Below the pieces are notes generated by a model that worked only from the letters and a program-made list of their open reading frames with translations, did no database searches and was not told where the DNA came from. From the NCBI GenBank assembly GCA_964567295.1, contig CAZMLU010000082.1:1-5816 (forward strand): a DNA stretch of 5,816 nt, written 5' to 3'. This document shows positions 1 to 4,904 of the stretch, piece after piece (the stretch's first letter is position 1; the number at the start of each line of letters is the position of its first letter). Source of the stretch: SLJK01 sp964567295. Lineage in GTDB: Bacteria > Bacillota > Dethiobacteria > DTU022 > UBA8154. Both the position numbers and the translations under genes were made by a program.

Positions 1-1
1 T

Positions 2-130
2 ACAGTTGTCTTGCTGGCAATAAGCCTGTCCTTGTTTGCCATAGATACAAGGACGCTAGCAGGCAGAGTTGTCCTGGGCCTGGGCTCGGCAGCCTGCGTC
101 GCCCTGCTCATGTATATCGTTTTGGCCTAG
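2..130 (+). CDS. C-terminal end of a membrane protein (partial)
   Basis: An open frame enters from the left edge and ends at TAG 128-130, giving 42 residues. They form two hydrophobic stretches, roughly residues 1-14 (TVVLLAISLSLFAI) and 23-42 (VVLGLGSAACVALLMYIVLA), separated by a short polar turn, DTRTLAGR. This is the usual look of a terminal transmembrane hairpin. The start lies outside the window, so family and function cannot be named. A U-tailed hairpin about 140 bases downstream may end its transcript. The open frame and amino-acid composition make it likely coding, but the piece is too short for certainty. Confidence 0.55.
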   Translation, partial: TVVLLAISLSLFAIDTRTLAGRVVLGLGSAACVALLMYIVLA

Positions 131-272
131 CAAAATAGATGCATGATATCAACAGTTCAACAAGTTCCCTGAATTGGCACCGCGCCGGGTTTTACAAAAA
201 TAATTATAAAAAAGGTTCTAGTAATATGAATTATAAGCTAAAGAATAGATATTACAGGTGATGCGTAACAAA

Positions 273-300
273 AAACCCCAGATTTTGGGGTTTGTACTTT
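273..300 (+). terminator. Rho-independent terminator-like hairpin
   Basis: AAACCCCA (273-280) pairs perfectly with TGGGGTTT (286-293) around a five-base loop and is followed by GTACTTTTTG. The T-rich tail is good but not a pure run. The complementary strand also has a T-run beyond the stem, because A-residues precede it at 270-275, so it could act in both directions. It most simply ends transcription of the partial gene at the left edge and insulates the gene at 417. Confidence 0.6.
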
Positions 301-416
301 TTGTTCTAGCAAACACAATATAGAAGAATGAGTAGCAGTACTATAAGTATAAGCTTGGCTGTAACAACGTTGAGAAGCGTTTTTCAATCTTATAGCTAAA
401 GCAGAGGTATATATAG

Positions 417-788
417 TTGCTCAGGAAAGTTTACGCGAGTATTGCTGTTTTGGTAGGTATTTCCATGATAGGCATATGGACGGTGTTGCTTTTCACGAGC
501 CAGGTGCCCGAATTAGTTACGAGTCCTTTTAGTATCGCTTTTCACCTGGCAGCGGAATTCATAAATGCATGTTTCTTGATTGTCGGCAGAGTAATGCTCT
601 ACCGGAAGCACCTGTGGGGTGAAAAGATCTATTTAGTCTCGGTTGGTATGCTGCTATATAATGTTATCAACAGTTCCGGTTATTATGTCCAAAGCGGCGA
701 ATGGAGCTTTGTGGCCATGTTTGCAATACTGTTCGCCCTGGCCGTGACTGGCATGACCGGGTTGCTGAGGGAAAGCAAGGACGTTTAA
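417..788 (+). CDS. Small four-helix integral membrane protein, unknown function
   Basis: A protein of 123 residues starting at TTG 417. The start is supported by AGAGGT at 403-408, eight bases upstream, and by the lack of a competing in-frame ATG before residue 17. Four hydrophobic segments are visible, at about residues 8-27, 39-62, 70-90 and 96-117. Short basic loops follow the second (YRKHLWGEK) and there is a charged C-terminus, RESKDV. No signal peptide, catalytic motif or ligand site is apparent, and I do not recognise the family. It appears to be a single-gene unit: a bidirectional-looking hairpin lies upstream and the converging minus-strand operon ends just downstream. A weak promoter may lie at TTGAGA 370-375 with TATAGC 391-396, but the 15-base spacing is short. 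A real gene is likely; its role is unknown. Confidence 0.75.
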   Translation: MLRKVYASIAVLVGISMIGIWTVLLFTSQVPELVTSPFSIAFHLAAEFINACFLIVGRVMLYRKHLWGEKIYLVSVGMLLYNVINSSGYYVQSGEWSFVAMFAILFALAVTGMTGLLRESKDV

Positions 789-825
789 TGTGGAGCAGGG
801 GATAGTTAGATATAAAACCGGGCAT

Positions 826-852
826 AAAAAAAGTAGCTCCGCGGGGGGCTAC
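826..852 (-). terminator. Terminator of the endolysin/YvrJ operon
   Basis: Read on the minus strand, GTAGC (852-848) and the following CCC pair with GGAGCTAC (840-833), giving an eight-pair GC-rich stem with one wobble. A run of seven T residues follows immediately (832-826). It sits 15 bases past the stop of the M15 peptidase gene and is a textbook intrinsic terminator for that strand. On the plus strand the stem is not followed by a T-run, so it should not stop the 417-788 transcript. Confidence 0.85.
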
Positions 853-866
853 CCTTTCCACGCTGT

Positions 867-1205
867 TCATTGGTTTCGGATGTCTACGTGCACGAAGCTG
901 CTGTAAGTGCCGATGCCGCGAAAACCTGCCTTCCGGGCCGCGGCGGCTAACTCCGCGAGAGGCAGGCCGCGCACTACGATGTCGGCGGCCATGCCCCTCA
1001 GGTGGAAGCTGCCCCGGCTGCCGCCCAAGCGGGCGTTGTGCTCCGCGTTGCGGTAGCCGCTGTTGATGATAATGGGCCGGCCCAGGGCACTGCGCATCTG
1101 CTGCAGTCGGCGGAGCAGTTCGTTGTGCAGCACCACCTGGTGGGAGCCGTCCTTGCACTGGAACTCGTGCAGGTGGAAGTTTTCTGCTATACGGATGTTG
1201 TTCAT
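867..1205 (-). CDS. M15-family zinc peptidase, phage-type endolysin (D-Ala-D-Ala/L-Ala-D-Glu endopeptidase-like)
   Basis: A protein of 112 residues starting at ATG 1205, preceded by the very strong ribosome site GGGGAGGTGAG six bases upstream. It carries the Peptidase_M15_3 hallmarks. SGYR is at 49-52 and GGSRGSFHLRGMAADI at 61-76, which contains the SxHxxGxAxD zinc motif with ligands His68 and Asp75. FVHVDIR is at 104-110 and supplies the third zinc ligand, His106, and Asp108. All expected metal ligands are present, so it looks active. Family members cleave peptide cross-links in peptidoglycan, as phage lysins or cell-wall hydrolases. It has no signal peptide, as expected for a lysin that needs a holin or is retained. 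It lies 99 bases downstream of a YvrJ-type membrane protein and ends at a strong terminator. The gene is markedly more GC-rich than the flanking regions. The opposite-strand open frames over it are shadows. Confidence 0.92.
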   Translation of the reverse strand: MNNIRIAENFHLHEFQCKDGSHQVVLHNELLRRLQQMRSALGRPIIINSGYRNAEHNARLGGSRGSFHLRGMAADIVVRGLPLAELAAAARKAGFRGIGTYSSFVHVDIRNQ

Positions 1206-1304
1206 TTTTTCTCACCTCCCCTGTAACCACTTCGTTCTAAAACAAACAGCCCTAATGTCCCGGCTTTAAACTTTTTAAGACCCGGAACGGCTATTTACAA
1301 GCCC

Positions 1305-1448
1305 TTAAAGCATTTTGGCGATAACGCGGCACAGTTCCTTGAAGCTGCCGGTCAGCTCGTCCATCTTCCCCTCGATGCGCACCAGCAGGTAGATACTGAC
1401 GGCAATGGGAAAGCCCAGGTTGGCGATGATGGGCACCATCTCTTCCAC
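1305..1448 (-). CDS. yvrJ: YvrJ-family small membrane protein
   Basis: A protein of 47 residues that matches the compact YvrJ pattern: a short acidic start (MEEM), the N-x-G-F-P-I-A-V core (NLGFPIAVSIYLLVRIE at residues 10-26) forming one transmembrane helix, then an amphipathic charged tail (GKMDELTGSFKELCRVIAKML). I chose GTG 1448 because the AGGGGGGTG ribosome site lies about six bases upstream. An alternative GTG at 1457 would overlap that site and add three residues. The stop is TAA at 1305-1307. The family's biochemical function is not established. Small membrane proteins of this type beside cell-wall hydrolases suggest a holin-like or anchoring role, which is inference. It is 13 bases downstream of the stop of the truncated upstream reading frame, the spacing of a normal operon. 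Confidence 0.85.
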   Translation of the reverse strand: MEEMVPIIANLGFPIAVSIYLLVRIEGKMDELTGSFKELCRVIAKML

Positions 1449-1461
1449 GGCGTTCACCCCC

Positions 1462-1635
1462 CTATTGTTCTTCGCCGGCTACGACGATCTCTTCGGTCTC
1501 CACCGTAAGACAGGAGGAAAATGGATCCAGCTCAAACCCTTCTTTAACAAGCACCGCCAATCCATCAATTGACTTCCTGAGGTCCGTGCTTCCTGTGGCC
1601 AGGTACACCCGGTCTACTGCAGCTTCACCTAGCAT
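1462..1635 (-). pseudogene. tnpB: Chimeric ORF: IS66 TnpB N-terminus fused to the tail of the gene upstream of yvrJ
   Basis: A frame of 57 codons. Residues 1-43 are the N-terminus of IS66 TnpB (Orf2), recognised by RVYLATGSTDLRKSIDGLA at about 9-27 and VKEGFELDPFSSCL at 30-43. In intact TnpB the next residues are of the type FVFCNRxRDK. Here the sequence switches to TVETEEIVVAGEEQ and stops at TAG 1462-1464. The new tail resembles the C-terminus of the small DUF2922/DUF1659 proteins often found beside yvrJ (low-confidence assignment). Its stop is followed by the yvrJ ribosome site, so it is the native 3' end of the older operon. The ATG overlaps the tnpA stop (ATGCTAG, 1629-1635), the normal IS66 coupling. 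Intact TnpB is roughly twice this length, so this is a deletion product, unlikely to work. Confidence 0.85.
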
Positions 1636-1949
1636 AGTGCAGAAAGGGTTCTTAAAACATCAAAAAGAAGTTCCCTGTCATAGCCTGGTTTTATTTCTAC
1701 AGCAGCTTTGCCAATTTTAATGACGACAGCGTGGCCGTTAGAGTGTGTATCGTCTACTTCTACGGGCAGCCATTGTGGTGATTTAAAAGATTGTTCATCA
1801 GATTTGAATTTGCGAAGCCAGTAATGCAGCTTGCTGGGCTTGATGTTATTAGTATTACACCATTCCTTGGCAGACTGCCCGCTGGCCTTGAATTCAGCTA
1901 CCCTTGCTTCCCAGTCTTTTCTAAGTTGTTCGCGCTGTTCTTTGTTCAC
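1629..1949 (-). CDS. tnpA: IS66 accessory protein TnpA (Orf1)
   Basis: A protein of 106 residues starting at GTG 1949, with GAGGAGGG seven bases upstream. Residues 5-49 are the typical IS66 Orf1 helix-turn-helix region: QREQLRKDWEARVAEF, then KASGQSAKEWC at 21-31 and LHYWLRKF at 41-48. The second half, WLPVEV followed by VVIKIGKAAVEIKPGYD, is the usual conserved beta region (about 60-91). In intact elements TnpA acts with TnpB and TnpC in transposition, probably by binding the element ends. Here it is full length and undamaged, but its partners are missing, so it is a relic that may still be expressed. It overlaps tnpB by seven bases. Confidence 0.9.
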   Translation of the reverse strand: MNKEQREQLRKDWEARVAEFKASGQSAKEWCNTNNIKPSKLHYWLRKFKSDEQSFKSPQWLPVEVDDTHSNGHAVVIKIGKAAVEIKPGYDRELLFDVLRTLSALC

Positions 1950-1964
1950 GTAAAAACCCTCCTC

Positions 1965-1991
1965 ATGGGATTATTTTTTACAGTATCCCAT
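1965..1991 (-). other. Inverted repeat in the IS66 leader
   Basis: ATGGGAT (1965-1971) and ATCCCAT (1985-1991) form a perfect seven-base stem with a 13-base A/T-rich loop. It lies on the minus strand immediately before the GAGGAGGG ribosome site of tnpA. It could damp read-through translation of the element, as leader hairpins do in several insertion sequences, but that role is inference. It has no U-tail and is not a terminator. Confidence 0.4.
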
Positions 1992-2011
1992 AAGAAAGGG
2001 CGGGATTGAAG

Positions 2012-2033
2012 GTGGTTGTTATTGTACGCTTAC
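2012..2033 (-). repeat. IS66 terminal inverted repeat (only surviving end)
   Basis: On the minus strand the element starts with GTAAGCGTACAATAACAACC. The initial GTAAGCG is the usual IS66-family tip. The matching right end is not found anywhere in the window, which fits the deletion seen in tnpB. The bases outside the tip (CTTCCTTT, 2034-2041 on the plus strand) belong to the interrupted ORF and are the candidate target site. Confidence 0.8.
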
Positions 2034-2150
2034 CTTCCTTTCGACAAATGAACGGGCTTCTTTTCCTGATTCCCTTTGATTTGCTTTTTCCAGGAGCTCT
2101 TCTGCCAACTCTAACAATATCTTTCTATCATTGTTCTTACCTGCTGCCAT
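2019..2150 (-). pseudogene. N-terminal fragment of a phage-region gene cut by IS66
   Basis: A frame of 43 codons starts at ATG 2150, with GGAGGTG eight bases upstream. Residues 1-38 (MAAGKNNDRKILLELAEELL, then EKANQRESGKEARSFVER) are a charged, helical N-terminus. The last residues (VSVQ) and the stop are supplied by the IS66 end, so the native gene was longer and is interrupted at about 2034. It overlaps the preceding gene by 14 bases, a sign of translational coupling. I do not recognise the family with certainty. Its position after a small-terminase-like gene and the LLELAEELL start would suit a terminase large subunit N-terminus, but this is speculative. Confidence 0.6.
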
Positions 2151-2621
2151 TCCCTGACACCTCCTTCAATTTGTAAGATATATTCCTTAACTTAACCGGG
2201 TCGTCAACCTCCCTACTGATAACTTCCAGTAGAGTGGGAATGATTACCTGGTTAATATTGACTGTTCCTTCCTGCTGGAGCTCCCCGGCCAGTTTCCCCA
2301 GTAGTTCAATATTCCGCCTGGCTTCACTGATAGCTTTTAAGGCTGTGTTATGCTCCCTGGAAAGCTCTGCTTCTTGAAGTATATTTAAAGTCCTCCCTTG
2401 TAAGTCGTTTAATTGGTCAAGTAAGTTATCCCCTTGCGCTGTTTCTTCTGCTTCCTGGGCTTTGGCTAATTCCTGGGAATATGCTCCTGACCGTGCCGAT
2501 AAAGTGCATGGTAGCTTATCACAAAATTTTGTGATATTTTGTGGAATGACTTTCCTTTTACAAGTTGCTGGTTAATTTCCTCTACCAGGGAATGCTCACA
2601 GATGGTGCATTTCCTGGGCAT
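2137..2621 (-). pseudogene. Frameshifted zinc-finger/helix-turn-helix protein, phage small-terminase-position type
   Basis: The ATG at 2621 has a perfect AAAGGAGGG site six bases upstream. The first frame gives 51 residues, MPRKCTICEH at the start, KISQNFVISYHALYRH at 28-43, then EHIP, and hits TAG at 2466-2468. The frame one step away continues directly with QELAKAQEAEETAQGDN, then a long helical stretch ending YKLKEVSGNGSR at TAA 2137-2139. One C missing from the run at 2475-2477 accounts for the break. Restored, the protein is about 161 residues. CxxC near the start plus a helix-turn-helix ending ALYRH, then a long coiled-coil-prone helix, is a pattern I associate with phage DNA-packaging regions. 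That is family memory, not a search. A sequencing error is an alternative to true decay. Confidence 0.7.
2517..2536. repeat. Perfect 20-base palindrome inside the frameshifted gene
   Basis: TATCACAAAATTTTGTGATA is a perfect inverted repeat with no central spacer, encoding ISQNFVI of the helix-turn-helix region. AT-rich palindromes of this length are typical of dimeric repressor operators, so an autoregulatory site inside the gene is imaginable. Chance within AT-rich coding sequence is also possible. Confidence 0.35.
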
Positions 2622-2640
2622 ATAATTCCCTCCTTTCCTG

Positions 2641-2676
2641 GGGATGGCTGAACCGCTTTAGCGGTATGGCAATCCC
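2641..2676 (-). promoter_or_regulatory. Leader hairpin or operator before the frameshifted phage-type gene
   Basis: The core ACCGCT (2652-2657), TT, AGCGGT (2660-2665) is a perfect inverted repeat. The outer arms GGGAT (2641-2645) and ATCCC (2672-2676) also pair, with partly wobble-paired bases between, giving one near-complete 36-base hairpin. It falls between the promoter at 2704-2731 and the ribosome site at 2628-2636 of the downstream gene, so it lies in the 5' leader. No U-tract follows it in either direction, which argues against a terminator. An operator or a translation-controlling stem is likelier. Confidence 0.5.
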
Positions 2677-2703
2677 TTATTAATTAACTGGCAGGCCTAT
2701 TCT

Positions 2704-2731
2704 TTTATAACTGGTGAAACCTATACTTCAA
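2704..2731 (-). promoter_or_regulatory. Sigma-A-type promoter for the minus-strand phage-type operon
   Basis: On the minus strand TTGAAG (2731-2726) and TATAAA (2709-2704) are separated by 16 bases, a good -35/-10 pair. Transcription would start near 2697 and give a leader of about 75 bases that includes the 2641-2676 hairpin, before the ATG at 2621. It is the best promoter seen for the minus-strand cluster. Confidence 0.55.
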
Positions 2732-2766
2732 ATTAATCATTCATTCATTTAAAAAGAATTCTTTTG

Positions 2767-2802
2767 ATACAGTCAGAAATTCTTTTTTATTTCTGACTGT
2801 AT
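2767..2802. repeat. Long perfect hairpin, 14-bp stem
   Basis: ATACAGTCAGAAAT (2767-2780) pairs perfectly with ATTTCTGACTGTAT (2789-2802) around the loop TCTTTTTT. Neither flank has a clean T-run and the stem is not GC-rich, so it is a poor terminator in form. It could still end the minus-strand transcript of the gene at 3005-3284. Alternatives are a protein-binding inverted repeat or the relic of a small transposable element. Confidence 0.5.
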
Positions 2803-2821
2803 ATAATTCTATTTATTTTAA

Positions 2822-2843
2822 TAATATTCTAGTAATATTCTAG
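2822..2843. repeat. Tandem duplication of an 11-base unit
   Basis: TAATATTCTAG occurs twice head to tail with no mismatch. Two copies in AT-rich DNA may be replication slippage or paired binding sites. Confidence 0.4.
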
Positions 2844-2912
2844 TTATATCTTTAAGTTATTGGCTCACTAATTGGTAAGCACAATGGCTCAGAAATTCAT
2901 TGACATTCGGAA

Positions 2913-2969
2913 GAGCAACCATTAAGTTTTAATAAGGCAATCATTAAGTTTTAATAGAGCAACCATAAG
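2913..2969. repeat. Iteron-like 22-base direct repeats
   Basis: Two adjacent 22-base units (2913-2934 and 2935-2956) agree at 19 positions and share the core CATTAAGTTTTAATA. A third, partial unit starts at 2957 with GAGCAACCAT and then decays. The 22-base period equals two helical turns, as in plasmid or phage replication iterons, so a protein could bind each unit on the same face of the DNA. The palindrome TCCATATATATGGA follows at 2975-2988. No replication gene is recognised in the window, so an origin is only a hypothesis. Confidence 0.5.
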
Positions 2970-3004
2970 TGATTTCCATATATATGGATTTTCCATGAAC
3001 GGTA

Positions 3005-3284
3005 TTAATATTTTAATAGCCGTGTCGGTTTCAGGAATACCTTTGTCCATTTCCCCACCTGCTCAATAAGTTTATATTTTTCCAAGTAAACGTAGAAATG
3101 CCGCGTGCCTTCTGTGACTTTTCTCTTGGTTGCAAGTCCAACCTCTATTAGCTCGTCTACAGCCTTCTTTACTTTCCACAAACTTGGCATCGGGATATTC
3201 CGAGAATACCTTTTCCTTAAGAGCCGTAACAAATTCTTCAAGTTTGTCTTCTGAGGGGTCTGTCCACTTGATTATATTTTTCAT
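3005..3284 (-). pseudogene. Frameshifted small hypothetical gene, possible winged-helix type
   Basis: The ATG at 3284 has AAGGAG eight bases upstream (a GTG at 3293 overlaps that site and is less likely). The first frame reads MKNIIKWTDPSEDKLEEF, then VTALKEKVFSEYPDAKF, and loses sense after about residue 39 (near 3176). The frame one base away continues KAVDELIEVGLATKRKV, TEGTRHFYVYLEKYKLIEQ and ends TRLLKY at 3005. One extra base around 3170-3178 explains this. Restored, it is about 92 residues. The second part looks like a DNA-binding winged helix (helix, then a basic wing and aromatic strand), but I do not recognise the family. A programmed frameshift cannot be excluded, although no classic slippery heptamer is evident. 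The repeats at 2913-2969 lie just downstream. Confidence 0.55.
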
Positions 3285-3566
3285 TTTCTCCACTCCTTCC
3301 CAATCCGATTTTTGTGTTCGCTCCTTCGCGTTATGTAAGTAGGGTTTACTTCCCTATAGCTAGATAATAAACTTTATTTAATTTCAAACATAGGAATAAA
3401 ACCGTATATAATATATTCTTCTTACTTCCCCATTATGAACAACACATCCTAAGATTATTTTAAAACCTTGTGCAGGAAAACCCTAATATTAGTTGAAGTT
3501 ATAGAATGAATGCAATATTTGCCGGCTTGATGTAGGCTGATTAATAAATGTATGTGGGTGATATTT

Positions 3567-3980
3567 ATGAGCGAAACGGAAGTAAGAGAGTTTAGGACTA
3601 TCACTAAAAAAACTAAAGCATTATTAAAGAGAAGTGAAGACTACGAAGTAGATTATAAAATTTCTGTAGGAGGAATTGAAAGCAAAGATTTTGTAGCCTT
3701 TGCAAATTCAAGTAATGGTGGAACTATTCTTGTAGGTGTAGATGAAATTAATGATGAGAATGGATTTCAAAAAGGCAAAGTAGTTGGTTGTGATGTAGGC
3801 GATGAAAGTAAATTAACAATTATAAACAAGGCAACTCCTTGTCGACCCCCCGTTGAATTAGATATTATTATAGAAAACACATCAGACAAACCCATATATA
3901 GGATAGATATACCAAGCGGATATAATAAACCTTATTGTACAAATAGTGGTCAATACTTAATACGGCATAAAGGCCTCTGA
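3567..3980 (+). pseudogene. AlbA_2 (Schlafen-type) domain protein, truncated at its C-terminus
   Basis: A frame of 137 residues starts at ATG 3567 (GGGTG just upstream); an ATG at 3552 would add five residues. It shows the AlbA_2 pattern: EVDYK at 27-31, AFANSSNGGTILVGVDE at 44-60, RPP at 93-95 and the closing strand RIDIPSGYNKPY with GQYLIRHKG at 128-136. Proteins with this domain bind DNA or RNA. They usually continue with an ATPase-like or winged-helix C-terminal half of 200 or more residues and are often found in mobile or defence-related regions. Here the reading stops two codons after the domain because foreign sequence begins at about 3973. AT-rich composition distinguishes it from neighbours. 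A minimal stand-alone domain is possible, but the junction evidence favours truncation. Confidence 0.75.
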
Positions 3981-4797
3981 ACAAGAAAGATTAAAAAATG
4001 ATGCTTTACCTCTTTTGGCCAAAGGGGAAGCCTTAGGTGCTCTTGCTCTTACTGAGCCGAATGCGGGAATCGATCTGTTATCGCAGCAAACTGAAGGGAA
4101 ACCGGTACAGGGAGGATATCAAGTCTCCGGCAATAAGATTTTTATCTGTAATGCAGAGCTTGCATATTATTTTCTTATCCTGTTTCGAACTTCCCCTGAA
4201 ATAAGTGCTGATTCTTTTACGTTGGGGGTTGTAGAAAAAGGGACCCCGGGATTTTCTGTTGGAAAAAAAGAAGAAACCATGGGGCTAAGAGGGCATGGAT
4301 TAGGTGAATTGATTTTAGACGAATGTTTTATTCCTGAGGAAAATATTTTGGGGTCACCTGGAGAAGGTTTAATGTACGCGTTAACTAAAGCCGGTGTATG
4401 GAACGATCTGGGTGTGGCAGCTACTGCAACTGGGGCAGCTCAAGGCTGTATGGATATGTGTAAAAGCTATGCTCAGAAGAGAATCGCTTTTGGTGGTCCC
4501 ATTGCTAATCAGCAGGTTATACAATCCTATATTGGTGAAATGTCTCTTTCTATTGATACTGCTCGCCTTGTTCTTCACAAAGCTGCCGAGAATTGGAATC
4601 AAGGGGTCCAAAGCCCGGATAATTACTGGAAGCCCCGGGTTTTCTGTCCCGAGGTTGCAGAAAAAGTTTCCGGTTTGACTCAAAAGATTTACGGTGCTCA
4701 AAGTTATAGCTTGGAGTACCCTGTAGCCCGTTTTATTAGGGATATTCATGGGTTATCTTTTGTATATGGTACTCCGGATTTATTAAAACTTTCATAG
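3973..4797 (+). pseudogene. Acyl-CoA dehydrogenase lacking its N-terminal third
   Basis: The homologous frame begins at about 3973 (ASEQERLKNDALPLLAKGE) and ends at TAG 4795-4797. It contains the FAD-binding signature ALTEPNAG (4039-4062), the WT-like beta-barrel region and RGHGLGELILDECFIPEENILG. GAAQGCMDMCKSYAQKRIAFG lies further on, and the C-terminal signature QKIYGAQSYSLEYPVARFIRD follows. Intact enzymes have about 380 residues. The all-helical N-terminal domain is gone, and an in-frame TAA at 3958 precedes the fragment. No in-frame ATG precedes the homologous part, and TTG 4015 has no ribosome site. The usual YEGT catalytic motif reads VYGT (residues 250-253 counted from TTG 4015) and the protein ends soon after, so the standard base Glu is missing. 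The parent enzyme oxidised an unknown acyl-CoA; this copy is presumably inactive. Confidence 0.85.
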
Positions 4798-4904
4798 GTA
4801 AAACCTCTTTGGGGCTGTCTGTATTTTAGTTTTGTTTGAGCGGGGATAGAAGAGAAAGCCATTTTCCTTTTATAATTCAAGTTGTCTTGAGATATACGTG
4901 ATGC

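Larger units (their letters stand above)
1507..2033 (-). mobile_element. IS66-family insertion sequence, 5' remnant
   Basis: The remnant runs from the terminal sequence GTAAGCGTACAATAAC at its outer end (2033 on the minus strand), through a leader of about 80 bases and intact tnpA, to codon 43 of tnpB. There it is cut off near 1506/1507. The rest of tnpB, the DDE transposase gene tnpC and the other inverted repeat are absent from the window. Family elements are usually about 2.5 kb, so around one fifth remains. No target duplication can be tested because one end is lost. The element cannot transpose by itself. It could still serve as a recombination target for full copies elsewhere in the genome. 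Confidence 0.88.
2622..3004. other. AT-rich gene-free region with stacked repeats and hairpins
   Basis: No credible ORF lies here on either strand. In order the region contains a near-perfect leader hairpin (2641-2676), a minus-strand promoter (2704-2731), a 14-bp-stem hairpin (2767-2802), an 11-bp tandem duplication (2822-2843), 22-bp direct repeats (2913-2969) and a 14-base palindrome TCCATATATATGGA (2975-2988). It is clearly more AT-rich than the endolysin region. The combination of AT-rich DNA with iterated repeats resembles an origin, an operator cluster or a mobile-element border. None of these can be proven from the sequence alone. Confidence 0.6.

Noticed and set aside
139..261. A 40-codon plus-strand ORF starting at ATG 139
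   Set aside because: It has no ribosome site, its composition is not protein-like (many N, S, K, Y in AT-rich DNA), and it is followed by the terminator that better belongs to the upstream gene.
667..1230. A 187-codon minus-strand ORF overlapping the endolysin
   Set aside because: It is a shadow frame in GC-rich sequence, full of P, R, G and Q, and spans the strong terminator at 826-852. The M15 frame has motifs and a ribosome site.
2900..2928. TTGACA at 2900-2905 as a plus-strand promoter
   Set aside because: No acceptable -10 hexamer is found 16-18 bases downstream and no plus-strand gene follows for over 600 bases.
2913..2969. CRISPR array
   Set aside because: The 22-base units are directly adjacent with no spacers, there are only two and a half copies, and no cas gene is present.
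3493..3521. TTGAAG with TATTTG as a promoter for the AlbA_2 gene
   Set aside because: Spacing of 17 is right but the -10 matches at only three of six bases in very AT-rich DNA, so chance is as likely.
4381..4749. A 122-codon minus-strand ORF and an overlapping plus-strand one inside the acyl-CoA dehydrogenase
   Set aside because: Both are shadows of the dehydrogenase frame, which has clear family signatures throughout this stretch.
4015..4797. A functional 260-residue acyl-CoA dehydrogenase starting at TTG 4015
   Set aside because: Homology continues upstream to about 3973, no ribosome site precedes the TTG, and the N-terminal helical domain is missing.
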